This document shows positions 51,474-63,292 of a stretch of 64,000 nucleotides of DNA, in pieces (the first letter of the stretch is position 1; every line of letters begins with the position of its first letter). Origin of the DNA: Dimargaris cristalligena (lineage: Eukaryota > Kickxellomycota > Dimargaritomycetes > Dimargaritales > Dimargaritaceae); assembly GCA_027576995.1 (NCBI GenBank), contig JANBQC010000001.1, positions 62,001 to 126,000 of the forward strand, in the 5' to 3' direction. Both the position numbers and the translations under genes were made by a program. Below the pieces are notes generated by a model, which had not been told where the DNA came from, did no database searches, and was given only the letters and a program-made list of their open reading frames with translations.

Positions 51474-54400
51474 TCATGTCGAGCTATCCGTAGTCTGGTT
51501 AGCCTCCAACCAACTATGCCATTTACTAACCCGGTCCCGGTTCGCTCGCTGCATAGAGGCCAACGCGGGGTCGGTGGGGCTTGGCTTAGTGACGGCCTTG
51601 GGTTTGGGCTCTGGGTCCGCACCATCTACATCCATGGTGGTGGAAGACTCCGCCTCGGACTTGGCCGGTCGGGGCGAGGCTGGTACAGAGGTAGGGCGGG
51701 AGACCCGCATAAAAAAGTCTTCGCTATGGGTTACAAAACAAATACGGTATGTATTCAATGAAATCTTAACCTCCAGGCCACTGTGGGAAATGACCCGGGG
51801 TGCCGAATCGGGTGAGGGTGCCTCCCGGGGTAGGTTACGCCGCAGGAACGGATACTGTCCGTGGAACGAAACCCCTTCGGTGGGCGCCATAAGCACAAAA
51901 CTATCCACGTAGTACGCCCATTTCTCCTCCGACGTCACCGCATGGGATAGGGTAAAGTCGTCCTTTAATAGGAGCTGGATAGTACATACCCGTTGCAGGG
52001 GTTCGGGGAGAAATTCGATCCGGTAGAGATGCTCTTCGGTTCCGATAATCGACTCCACTTTCATCCGGTACAGAATCTGTTGCCGTACACTGGCCATAGG
52101 CTGGCCCTTGAGTTCGTCGTAGATCCCTAGCAGATCCTGGCATTTGGTGTCCGTCACCACCGTGGCCAGGTGTTTAAGAAGTAGCTGAATGAGTTTCCCT
52201 ATAGTAACCACGTTGTGGGCCTGGGTACGGAATAGGAAGCGCATGGCGTCTTCGAACACCTGGGTTTCCATTTCCCCGTCAAAATGCCGATCCGCTAGGT
52301 TCAAAAAGAGCTGGAAGTAGTCCGTCTCTTGGAGGTCAACATCGCTAAATATCTCGGGTTTATACAATAGGTCGAGCTTCCCGGCCGGGGTTTGGTCATG
52401 AGGGTCGTGGACAGTGGTCCGCGCACACTTCTCGGCCGATTGTTTGACCTGTTCCAACCGGGCATATAGAATCTGGAAATGCCGGAAGAACACGTACATG
52501 GGGGTATTGCCGTAGAAGGTATTCCATTTGATATCCCCGTGCTTCTCCGCCGGGTTTTCGGGGACTGACCGGTCCGTCACCTCGTTCTCGGAGGCTGGGA
52601 CAGTACTATTGCCGTTTCCGGGTGAAATCGCTGAATCGGTATGCTGGGTGTGGATCCAGGTGTGTTGGACTTGGGTTGGCGAAGTCGTCTGGCTCCCAGT
52701 CGAGGTATTCATCGACGTGTCAGTATGGTTGGTGGTCGATTGGCGAATGGTGGCCCCCAAAAAGGCTTCAACAAACGCAAAAAAATCGTCAATCTGGGGC
52801 CGGGTTGGGTTGTTGGACGACTGGGTCTTATCAAAATAACTCAGAATCATCTGAATAGCTTCCCGCACTAGTTCGGCGTCAGCGAAACTGAATTCCATAT
52901 GATATGATGGTGGGTAGGCATGGGCGATGGCACGGAGAGCGGGGTCCAAATCGATATTGCGGTTTCGGTGGTCGCGCGCGGCTGGGTTCCAGCTCGCGGG
53001 CCCGGGGAGGCCCTCCAAAGCATCCTTGCGGATCTTCTCGATTTCCGCCACGTAGAATTTGGTAGACATTTGCTTTCGCTCGGTCAGACGGATCTGGGGG
53101 GTTTGGTAATCCAGGGAGCGGAAGAAATTCTTGTTGTCCACCTCACGCCAGACTCGGTTTTGTTGGCGGCGCAGTTTACGCCACTCCTCGTCCTTCTGCT
53201 TGAGGCGGCGTAGTACCACCGGAACCGCTGTGACTGGGGTAGTGTGGAGTAGATCAATCACCTCCAGGCCCCGCTCGGCCCCGTACACCTTCTTGAGCAT
53301 ACGCCGGTAAATGGCATGGGATTCGCCGAACATGCTGACTGGTACCCGGTATTTAGCGCGCTCCTCGGGACTGAGTTGCTCAATCTGGCGAGCAATGGGT
53401 TCCAGCAGGGCGATGGTCGACAAGTTGGAGTCGATGTTGAGGTCGAAGTCGTAGCGCTCTTCCTCGCATTTGTGCAGGTTCTCTTCGGCGATATTCTTCT
53501 TATGGCTTGTGAAGCCTGTCTCTTCGCTGGCCCATGTCGGGTGGGAGGCCCATAGATCGTTGAGAACCTCGCGGCACAAGTCGTCGCGGCCGGAACAGCG
53601 GGCCTTGGTTTCGTTAAGAGGTAGCCGGCGGTAGCTGCCCCTGGCCTTGAGAGTCGACAGGTCCAGTTTAGTCCGGGGAGCAACCATATAATCAATGGGA
53701 GCCTCGGGCTGCTTGTAGCCGATTAGATTCTTGAACCGATTAAATAGCCCCTCGTGGTTCCCAATGAAACTGGATGCCCGCTCTACCAGAACCCGGTCGT
53801 CAATGATCTCCTCGTTGTATAAATTAAGGAGCTTGAGGAACTCGGTGTAAGTTGATTTGTGACCGAGGTAGTTGCGTACCACGGCAAAAAACTCCAGCTC
53901 CTCCTCTGAGAAGGGCGCGCGGGTAGCCAGTTTGGGCTCAGTACTGGCAGGGGGGGCCGCCACCGGTGGACCGGCGGCCGGGGCGTAGGAACTGGGGACG
54001 GTGGTCGGTTCGGCAGGGGCCACTGAGTCGCCTTTGGTCTGGGGTTGGGTGCGAGGTCGTTTTTTGCTTCCGACAACGGTGGGAGGCGGTGGGGCCGGAT
54101 TACCGCGCTTCTTGCGGTTCTGGCCCGACAACGGAGCATCCGGAGGGCCGACACTTCCGGGAGCTTTGCTGGGGGTGCCGTGCTCGCTAGGGGCACCAGC
54201 GGCGGGCGATCCGTAGGGCTCATGGGAAGTGGTCGCACTGCCGGGGCCAAAATCGCCCACTGGAGGTAACCGGGAGACGGATCCAGGAGTACCGACCGGG
54301 GCGATGGCGGCGGGGGGAGCGGCGACGTTGCTGGTGAGCGAGTCGTCCGCCAGATGGGCCTCGGCGGAAGGGCCGGATATATCGGGGAGAAACTGCTTAA

Positions 54401-55679
54401 ACTCCTCCAATAGATCGGGTGAATTCTGGAACAGGCCCTGGACCTGGGTGTACACGTCCTGAATAGGCTTGGACTCCCGTTGGTAGGTCTGGAGGATTTC
54501 CAGGAACTGTTTGTAAAGGTCGGGCTGGTTAGCAAAGCGGGTCTTAATCTTGTTGACATAGTTGATGGCATGGTTAAATTCGAGGGGTGCACGGCGGTTG
54601 GTCAAATAGTGTGGGCCCTGGGCGGTCAGATTGTTGTTAAGCGGAGCCGGCGCCGGGGAGGCCTGGGCAGGCGGGGCGGCGGGGTAGTCGCTGGGAGGCA
54701 GAGGGTGAGGTTCCGTGGGAGCGGAGGGCGAAAAGGTTGGGGGTGCGGTAGGGGGCTGTGGTGGCCGGTAGGCAGAGGTGGGGGACACCGAAGGGGGCGG
54801 TTGGGAACCAGGCCCGGGCGGCGGCATGATGCCGTGGGCAGCGGAATGGGGCGGAGGAGCATGGTGAGTACCCTCCGGCGGGGGATTACGCGCGTAGTGA
54901 GGGGCAGCCGACCCGTAATAGGCGGATGAGCTGTAGGCCGAGGATAGCTCGACGGAGGCACCCTCGGGCCGATTGTGGTGGGGAGGAGGGTTAGCCGGGG
55001 GGTGGTGGAGATCGCTGGTGCAAGTGCTGTGTCCACTGGGGGTTGTAACCCGGATATAGTTACCCTCGTGGGGATTGACCCCACAGTCAATGTAGTAGCC
55101 GGGAGGGAGGAAAGTGTTGAAGCCCTGGATCAGCCTAGCGTGGCCCCGGAAGAGATCGGAGACTCGGTTAATGACGCCCGGAGTGTCGATGGCCTGGCTC
55201 TTGAAGTCCTTCATGATGTCCAAGAACTGGTTGTAGATTTCGGGTTGGTTCTGGAACTGGTACTTCACTTGGTCTAGGTAGGACAGGGCGTCGCGCACGT
55301 TGAGGGGACGAGAGGGTTGGGGGTGGGGTCCCTGGGCCGGCGCACTGGGAGTGGATGGCGAAGCGACTGGTGGGGGAACGGGGGGAGTCACGGGAGGGGC
55401 AGGGTGGGCGGGATTGGGAGCCTGCATAGCGGAGGAGGAGGGACCATGGCCGCCTGAGGAAGCGGCGTAGGGCCTAGGCATAGCGTACGAACCGGAGGAA
55501 GCGCTGGGGCCGGTGGGGGGGTAGGGAGGGTGACCATGGGTGACGGTGGGATGTGGAGGTGGCGGAGCGGTTGCCGGAGACGGGTAACTGGCATGGTGGG
55601 GGCGATTATGAGGAGGGGGAGGGTGGTTGTACGGGTGTCCGCTGTGGGGATGTGAATGACCATAGCCGGAGCCATCCAT
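51474..55679 (-). CDS. SIN3: Transcriptional corepressor Sin3 (paired amphipathic helix protein)
   Basis: This intronless 1401-residue protein is the scaffold of the Sin3-Rpd3 histone deacetylase complex in the nucleus. A His/Pro/Ser/Gly-rich start (1-120) precedes PAH1 at about 125-195 (RDALSYLDQVKYQFQNQPEI). PAH2 lies at about 363-433 (AINYVNKIKTRFANQPDLYK). PAH3 is at about 590-656 (FFAVVRNYLGHKSTYTEFLK). Between PAH2 and PAH3 lies a Pro-rich stretch with a basic cluster (NRKKRG, KKRPRT) that could be a nuclear signal. The HDAC-interaction domain follows at about 685-790, with CSGRDDLCREVLNDLWASHP and the KKNIAEENLHKCEEERYDF block. The Sin3 C-terminal domain contains GNTPMYVFFRHFQILYARL. 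No convincing fourth PAH was seen. Length is close to other fungal Sin3 proteins. Confidence 0.97.
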   Translation of the reverse strand: MDGSGYGHSHPHSGHPYNHPPPPHNRPHHASYPSPATAPPPPHPTVTHGHPPYPPTGPSASSGSYAMPRPYAASSGGHGPSSSAMQAPNPAHPAPPVTPPVPPPVASPSTPSAPAQGPHPQPSRPLNVRDALSYLDQVKYQFQNQPEIYNQFLDIMKDFKSQAIDTPGVINRVSDLFRGHARLIQGFNTFLPPGYYIDCGVNPHEGNYIRVTTPSGHSTCTSDLHHPPANPPPHHNRPEGASVELSSAYSSSAYYGSAAPHYARNPPPEGTHHAPPPHSAAHGIMPPPGPGSQPPPSVSPTSAYRPPQPPTAPPTFSPSAPTEPHPLPPSDYPAAPPAQASPAPAPLNNNLTAQGPHYLTNRRAPLEFNHAINYVNKIKTRFANQPDLYKQFLEILQTYQRESKPIQDVYTQVQGLFQNSPDLLEEFKQFLPDISGPSAEAHLADDSLTSNVAAPPAAIAPVGTPGSVSRLPPVGDFGPGSATTSHEPYGSPAAGAPSEHGTPSKAPGSVGPPDAPLSGQNRKKRGNPAPPPPTVVGSKKRPRTQPQTKGDSVAPAEPTTVPSSYAPAAGPPVAAPPASTEPKLATRAPFSEEELEFFAVVRNYLGHKSTYTEFLKLLNLYNEEIIDDRVLVERASSFIGNHEGLFNRFKNLIGYKQPEAPIDYMVAPRTKLDLSTLKARGSYRRLPLNETKARCSGRDDLCREVLNDLWASHPTWASEETGFTSHKKNIAEENLHKCEEERYDFDLNIDSNLSTIALLEPIARQIEQLSPEERAKYRVPVSMFGESHAIYRRMLKKVYGAERGLEVIDLLHTTPVTAVPVVLRRLKQKDEEWRKLRRQQNRVWREVDNKNFFRSLDYQTPQIRLTERKQMSTKFYVAEIEKIRKDALEGLPGPASWNPAARDHRNRNIDLDPALRAIAHAYPPSYHMEFSFADAELVREAIQMILSYFDKTQSSNNPTRPQIDDFFAFVEAFLGATIRQSTTNHTDTSMNTSTGSQTTSPTQVQHTWIHTQHTDSAISPGNGNSTVPASENEVTDRSVPENPAEKHGDIKWNTFYGNTPMYVFFRHFQILYARLEQVKQSAEKCARTTVHDPHDQTPAGKLDLLYKPEIFSDVDLQETDYFQLFLNLADRHFDGEMETQVFEDAMRFLFRTQAHNVVTIGKLIQLLLKHLATVVTDTKCQDLLGIYDELKGQPMASVRQQILYRMKVESIIGTEEHLYRIEFLPEPLQRVCTIQLLLKDDFTLSHAVTSEEKWAYYVDSFVLMAPTEGVSFHGQYPFLRRNLPREAPSPDSAPRVISHSGLEVKISLNTYRICFVTHSEDFFMRVSRPTSVPASPRPAKSEAESSTTMDVDGADPEPKPKAVTKPSPTDPALASMQRANRDRVSKWHSWLEANQTTDSST

Positions 55680-58600
55680 GGTTATAGACGAATTAGCTTA
55701 ACAAGACTAGTTGACGAGCAAAGCCAGTGGAGGAAGGGAAGTTATAGTCGACGCGCACGAGAGAGGGGGGCAGGGGGATGAAACACGTGGAAGGACGCAA
55801 AAGCAAGGGATGTAGGTTTGGGATCAATCAAAGCAAGCAACCACCGGAATGAAATGGAAGAATGGAAAAAGGAAAAGGAACACAGTGGCGGAAAGAGGGG
55901 TTTGGAAAGCCAGCCATAGAAATCAAAAGATAAAGAAAGGCCACCAGTAGAGGCATATAGGCATAGGCATACGCATACGCATATAGAGAGAGACACAGAC
56001 GGGTGAACCTCCCCAGGCGGAGCACGCGTTCCATCTATCTCTCCCCCCTCCTTCCTCATCACTGGGGCTGTGCCCTTCCCTGATTGGTTAGCCTGGGAAG
56101 TGACGGTATGTGATCTATGTGGAATACTCCTTCCTTCGCTTATCACTGACGGTCCCAGCAACCTTCGCTGATTAGTTAGCGACGAGACGACCTTCCACGG
56201 CTCATGGTCCTTCCACCTTGGAAGAACCCCCGGTAGGCAGGCCAGGTCGTCCCGGCTCTTATGCTATACGGCCCTCACCTAGTCAGGCCCAACGGAATCC
56301 CCCCGTGGTCGCCTAACCCATACGCCAGCCCCGTGGTTGCGGTGGATTCCGTGGTGCACTCTTACGCCAGATCGGCTGACCTTGCTAAGTTCGGCCGGTC
56401 ACCGGCTTCTAGGCCCTTCTAATTGCCATGCACGACAACCACACCATCCGTTCCCCCGCCCTCCTGCGCCGCTCGAATATGGCTCCCTAAATACTATATT
56501 GCCTCGTCTATGGGCCAAACCTAGCCTGCTGCAAAAACCAAGTCTTCCTAACACATTAATACATCACCTGATACGAAACCCTGCCCCATGCACATGCTGG
56601 CCTACCATTCCCGGGCCTAGTCTCCAGCTCTATCGGGTACCAGTCAGCAGATTGCCAACCTAGCCATACCCTCCCTAGAACATACCCTTTATAATAGAGC
56701 CGTTCGCGCAGTTTAATTTGCAAAAAAACAACAACAAGGGGGGATGCAGTACAGCAATAGCAATAAATGACTCCATGCAAACAGACTTGACAACTGCATG
56801 CTAGGATGGCGGATTTGCCTGGCATATTATTCAATAACATGCTTGAGGTCACACAGTCCGCCACAATTGGATGTACCATGGCTTTGGAAATGCAGCATCT
56901 TGGGCAATTTGGAAATCGTGCAAGATGAAGGCAAAACTTACCAACGTATATCTTTAAAATGTAGCAAAGCTTTATTTGAAGCGGCGAATGATAGCATATC
57001 CTAGATGGCCAACAGCCGACTACTTGAGCCCAATGCCATTGGGGTGCGCCCGAACACTGAGGTTTTATTAGACAGGCTTTCCCCAAGAAAAAAATAGAGA
57101 GCAGTGCGATTTTAATGACCGAAAAATGAGGTTGCGTACAAAAACAATCCAAGACATGGCGTCTACCCCTATAGCTGAAACAACCTTGGAAACAGTCCGT
57201 ATAGCTAAAAGGGCGAAATTCAATGCAAGTACGTCCGGTTTAGAATAAAATGTAATCCATAAAATTATTTTTAGTAGTAATTAGTTAGCCATGCTTTATC
57301 GCACGTATCACTCACTATACAACTGGCCTAAACCCTGCCCATATTAGCTGGGAATAGATATCTGTAGAGGTACTTGTGGAATACTGGTAAACCTTATTCT
57401 AATAAACATGTCCCACCCCCGAAACATGGGTTACTGGTAAGGCAGGTTTAATGGCAATTAAACCGTTCATTGGAAGGTTTTAGCGGTGGATATGGGTGAA
57501 ATTCGGCCCAGCTATATAAGGGTTTACATTATACGTGTATGGGAAAATATATGGGAAATGTATTTTTAACTAGTAATATTGGCCGAATCTAATGGATTTT
57601 TCGTTATACAGCTTGGATGAACTTTTCCCATATCGAGTCTGCCGTTGGCACGTTAAATAGTGGATATAAATTCGGGAGAGTATTACCATGAATACCAGAA
57701 AAATAAAGGCCCATCAACTCGTCTGCGAACATAGAGTATACGACCATACATGTGTGTGTTTAATACCACCTTCTAGCCAACCACCATTCAAATTTTTAAT
57801 GGAAATATTGGACTTCTTATGAATCAGTGTGGCAATATACCAGCATCCACCTCAGTTAAATTACAGGCAACGTTAAACTGGTTAGGTATATATTAAGTGT
57901 GGTTACGAATGTCCAACGAGAAATCCGTAGGATGAGGCTGTCTTAGGCGGGATATTCATTTTTAACAAGTAATCTTCACATACACATATCATTCAAAATA
58001 TTGTACAGCTAGGCCGAATTTCGCCTATATAAAGAAGTTGGTCTCAAAAGCCCGACCTACCCAGACATTAACACAGCCAGACTGTATACTATTTCAATGA
58101 CTGTGGCATATTAAACCATGTCAGCCAAAATGGCTAACTCGATTGTAAACGGTACACCATCGAGTCACGGTATAGTTTCGATTAATAATATGGCTGGCCA
58201 CCTAGACCCCATAATACCGAGCATCGCAATTTCTTACAAACCCACACAACCCATATGCATTTTTTTTCAAAGAGTACTGTTAAGAATCCCTCGGTGACTT
58301 TTTGGGCTCCTTAGTCAATCCAGGCATATCGCGTACCTAACTGCCTATCGTGTTTTTCAATAAGCCGAGTAATTACTTATTATAGCATGAAAAGCCTGCC
58401 GCCACTAATTGAATCATGCAGCAGTGCTCCCCCTTGCTCCTCTTGAAATTTAAACGGGGGGTATGGCTAGTGCAACATTGGCCAACACCTTTTCCCCAAA
58501 CTCTCGCATGTTCTGTTTCTATGGAATACATGATATCGCTCTAGAAGCAAACCATGCAAACATGTATTTCTGCAGGTTCTCCCCGATTTTAACCAATACT

Positions 58601-61600
58601 ATCTCTTATGGGAAATCTTGTCACATGCAGGTGCACCCCCCCTATGATTTTTGGAACCTAACCACTTACATAACCCCTGGGAACTTTTACCCATCAAGCC
58701 CACATAAGCCATAGCATGGCCTCCCAATAAGTTTGGTACCTACAGAAACCTGCATAAAATCGCATTATATTAAGGAGCTGTCTGGGAAATTGTCCGATGT
58801 TCAGACTCCTTGTGATATCACTGCGCTCCCATCAGGCCACTTTCCCCATAGTCCAGCAGCCATCATCGATGTAGGCGATGGAACTATACTATTCAAACCC
58901 CACGCCGTTTTATAATACCTATAGGCTCTTGGCCCCCTTTCCGAATGAGTTAGCAGTAATCAGCCGGTCTCGCCTTATGCTGGCCACTTTAGCCAACGGT
59001 AAAAATACCATAAAGGTGTCCGCTGCCCCCTCCATCTCTCACATTAAATTCGCCCGCGATTGATACTTGTCCATACAACGCTTCGAATTTTTTTAGTTCA
59101 CTGGTACTTAATTATGGTGCTGTCCCAATTGGATAACAAATGGCGGCGGATTTTAAATACACTACCAGTCCTAACCAGTTTAAAAAACGACGTACCGACC
59201 AGGGTATTGGCTGGAGGAAACGACGCTGCCTCTAGCAATCATTCATAAGCTATAGACAATGACCTAATATACCCGACCATACGCACAGTGTACGATCATT
59301 CCATCAATAAAATGGCTACAAACACCACCATGGCCAACAGGAAAACAAAAAGTGCACATTAAACTATACTAAATATAGTCAGGGTCAGTTTAAACACCAT
59401 TAGGGGCAATTTAAGAGCGCCAGACCGGGGTGGTAATGATCAGTCCCCTCGAGTGTTGGAGCGGGCTAGGGGCGCTAGATGAACCAGTGGATTTCGCGAC
59501 AGTGGTATTCAGATAGCATAGCTGCACCTAAAATATAGACAACAGACTACCTTATGAAGTCGATGGTCATTTCAAGGAATGTGGGATTGGGAAGTAGGAG
59601 ACTGTTTGCTGGTAGTCCAACTAGGAACTCCTAAATAAACCCAGTGATTTACCGCCAAAAACTTGCATGTATAATCTGGTATGGAATCGTCATTGCTTCA
59701 GATTGCTCTAAATTGGCCGACAGATAACGGCGGCACGAGGGAGGGGAGCCATTTACTAGAAAGGTGCACTGGCCAATTATTCTAAGCATGCGGAGATCCC
59801 ATTGCATACCCATGTCGCCAATATATTTTATGCCCCGGAAAGGCCTAATAATAATCCCCTGTAATTTGACTTGGACCATGCGATAAATAATATTGAATAA
59901 CAACAATAAAAATTAGATGTCACTACACTTGGAATGATTAGATTGGTAAATACCCAATCTCATTTAACAGTAGATGGCGACAGTATCCTTACAGTAGTAC
60001 AACCAGCCAGTAAGTGCATCTTAAGGGGGTGACGAACAGACCAACGGGGGCAACCCATGGTGGTGAACGAATGTGGGGTATGTACTTCCAAGCGCAGGAT
60101 TATACAATGAAGCAACATGTTTAGAGGAGTGATCCCAGGGAAAGCTGTATCACTCTCTGCGGGGAAGGATTAGTAGCGACACTCCATACCAATGTGCGGG
60201 CCACCAGCACATTTGGCACTGCTTTATCGCCTCTCCAGGAGATGAACACCGAACAACCCCCCCTGGCCAGTTCCTCAGTCGGCAATGTGATCCCAATAGT
60301 TGGAGAAGGGAGTGATGGGGGGTTGGTACTGTCGGGTCACTCAAGACGATATTGCTGATGCATGTGTTATGGAGAACTTCCACAGTAGAGTAGCGTAGTA
60401 ACACCTCGCAGCCTGGCCCCAGTTCCCTCTTTCTCCTATAATTTAGCTAAAGCTTGGTGCGTTTGTTGTCGAATGACCTAAAGTGCCGAACTAAGGGGGA
60501 CTAAACAGAGTGATATATCCTAACTGTAGCCAAATGGTCAATTCCGTACCATTCGCAATCTAGTTACATATCAATATGAGCCCAGCCATCCCCTGGAAAT
60601 GACCATCGTAGATGAACCGAATCCAACAACTAATTAGTGAAGCCTGGGAATGTACAACACCGATAGGCCAGCTACATTCACGGCCTTCACTGGTCACAGT
60701 TACGCGAGTTGGGGCCGGTGGGCTTCGTTAGTGACACTAACAGGTGGTTTATCAGTGACCTAGTCTAGATTACTCATGGGTAGGATATTGCTGGGGGTGA
60801 TATGGCCCCGAATCAGCCGGGGTATGTAGATGGGTGGCTCTAGGTAGCCAAGTCCTCCAAGGACCATCGTTAATTACGGGAAAAATATAAATTACATTGA
60901 AAGCGGCAAACCATGGTTGCTCATGATAGCAGCGAAATGCCTTTCCGTTTCGGCGTAGTCCGTTGGAACCACACAGTACGACAATGGTAAGTAATTGATA
61001 AGAATCCACTAAAATAATCAGTTATTAGCACGACTCTCCTATAATAGTAGACCAGGAGCGGAACTCGTGCATCATAATTAACCAGCATCGTCTAACATGG
61101 CATGGAAAGGATGCTCATATACAGAAGCAGCTATAGGATTGCTCAATGGCCCAGAACGAAAAAGGATCCAAGGTAGACAGCCGGAACCAGCATCCCCGGC
61201 CAACCACGCATCCCGCAATTGATGGATCCCATCTCCTGGGTAAGACACCCCCAACAATAGGCCAATGGATGTCGTGTGTGCTTAACCAGTTCAAATGAAA
61301 GGCAGGGGAAAGTCAAATATATGCCTGCCAGTCCTCAATACGAATAACAGCCAACGGGATAATATAACACCGATTTTATGTTCGAATCGGTCCATCTTAC
61401 CCCACACGAAGGGGAGATTCGGATACATTAAACTGTAAATGCAACGATACCGGCGGGTTTTTAGACCCTGACGTCCGCCAACCGATTGTTGGGGGTACGC
61501 CAATATTAGTCACTTGAATCTATAGGGCCGGAAGTGGACTAATGCTTCAGTTCTACGGCCATTGTTTATTTACCCCCCCCCCGATCGTTTGTTTACATTA

Positions 61601-63292
61601 CCCCGATCACTTGTTTACGGCCATGGCCAATGTCCTATATTGGGTGGGCGTTTGTGGCGTAGAACCACAGAAAGTCTTCGCCCCCTTACCCTCTGTGCGG
61701 ACAATATCTAAGGCTGAAAATGACCATATGCAAGAGGTGGAATTAGTGAATCAAAACTATTGTGCCAGTCAGGTGCTGGTAGCCCGAATGGCCATTTACA
61801 AGGCCAAATTTTTCAACAGCCGCCCTTTCACTGCCCAACCCGTGCCAGTTTTTAGGCGTATCCAGAGCCGCTGCAAAATATTTCATAAGCTATTTACTAC
61901 TATCTATCGAAATTGGTCACCTAGCGAATTATCGACTAGCCGACTGCTAATAGCTTACCCGAACAGTTCTATAGTTCGGGTTGTTCGATATTATTGGTAT
62001 TTCCTGTGAAGGTCAGCAACCAATGACGCAGCCAATTAATAGACCGAGATACACGGCTGCACTAGAAGCCCTTTGGAATCCATTGCAAAGGGAGACGACT
62101 AGCACTTCGGCTACTGGCTATGCCTGCACCCATTGGCAGTCCCAATATAAGCTGCAAATCGGTGGTCAATCGGTAAACTGCTGTCTCAGTTACCAACCGC
62201 CCCTGACTGGGAATGGCCAGTTGAATTCATCCGCACCCCCCGTTCCCCTGTCGCACCTTGCTTATGTGTCGGCCTAATTGTCTGCACCCACCTTTGTGGG
62301 CCAGCCAAGCAGGTTCTCATGTAATGAGGAACACCTCTCCGGCCAGGGCCACATGGCTGACGTGTCTCTACAATGACTGTTCTTCCGCCCTTACCCCGAT
62401 TGAATCTTCAGTTTCGAATCCAATTCACTGAGCCTTCATTGGGAGACCCCCCTCCATCTCCCCGTCCCGGTCCTAGCAGCCGACAGCCATATGAATCGGC
62501 TGCGGGTTACTGCCGCGGCATACTGCAGATGGCTGATATAAATACGGGCCCGTCAGCTGCTCCTAATTAAAGATCAGCAGCCACATTCCATTACTATCCA
62601 CACTATCTGAGACTTGTTCAGTCATAATTAGCGCGGTTGCCACCATCCCCTCTTATATAATATCCTGTTACATGTAATACCTCTTAGATATAGACTATAT
62701 ATATACATATTTAATATATCTATAATTAGCCACGCCTAGCCCCGTGGATGAAAGTAAACCTAAAATATTACTTCGGCCATTTGAATTTCAACCGGACCAT
62801 CCGTCGAGTCCCCAATTTTGTATCACCCTGTCCTACCTTTAAGCACCTCTTAATTTGTTTACCTTTGAGTTTCGCGTCAGTCAGTACCCGGAATTCCATC
62901 ATCAGCCGACTCAACCCCTGATAACTATCGAGTGTTGCAAAACCAGTCGCTAGTCCAAGCCGGTGGTCATTTCATTGTCACCCCTTTCCCTGACGTCTGC
63001 TCCCTATAGCTACCGTCCATCCACTTTCAATATTCCACTCACGTCGATTACCTCCCCGTCAAATCCCAGCGTTTGACCTTTATTTACTTTTTCCCTAACC
63101 CACCCTCTACCACCGTCTTCCCTTTGTAGACATCCATATCCCTTAAACGAAACTCTTTATTGAGTCGTACCTTTGCAGATCCATTTGTTATTCTAAATCG
63201 CCTGAATATATTTTATTTGATTGAATTTCTGTTCTGGCTTATATTAGTTGGAATACTCACTTGCTTTTCTTGTAACCCTTTTGCAGTATTAC
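55680..63292. other. Gene-poor 7.6-kb stretch
   Basis: The first 480 nt are the SIN3 upstream region, purine-rich on the plus strand, with short GCATAC-type repeats near 55950-55985. From about 56.2 to 62.9 kb the sequence is AT-richer, lacks the long pyrimidine tracts seen near real genes, and shows no domain, splice chain, tRNA box pair, transposase or reverse-transcriptase motif that I can recognise. The longest frames (minus 56556-57152, 198 codons; plus 61542-62009, 155 codons) are Cys- or Tyr-rich and unlike the codon use of confirmed genes. A perfect hyphenated palindrome GTTAGTG-A-CACTAAC is at 60727-60741. From about 62960 pyrimidine-rich sequence returns, as the promoter of the right-edge gene. 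Confidence 0.5.

Noticed and set aside
8728..55789. CACGTG palindromes in promoters (8728, 13323, 17079, 55784) as a possible shared regulatory code
   Set aside because: A six-base site is expected about 15 times by chance in 64 kb, so four promoter hits are not evidence of enrichment.
56335..56440. Possible 5S rRNA-like element: GGTTGCGG at one end, CGACAACC at the other, and a TAAGTTCGG string inside
   Set aside because: The conserved 5S loops (for example GCGGCCATA and the CCGATC-to-TTAAGC spacing) are missing and the length is short.
56556..57152. 198-codon minus-strand frame in the gene-poor region
   Set aside because: Cys/Trp/Tyr-rich composition, no domain, and codon use unlike the confirmed genes.
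61542..62009. 155-codon plus-strand frame resembling a decayed retroelement fragment
   Set aside because: No reverse transcriptase, integrase or gag motif could be identified and no flanking repeats were seen.
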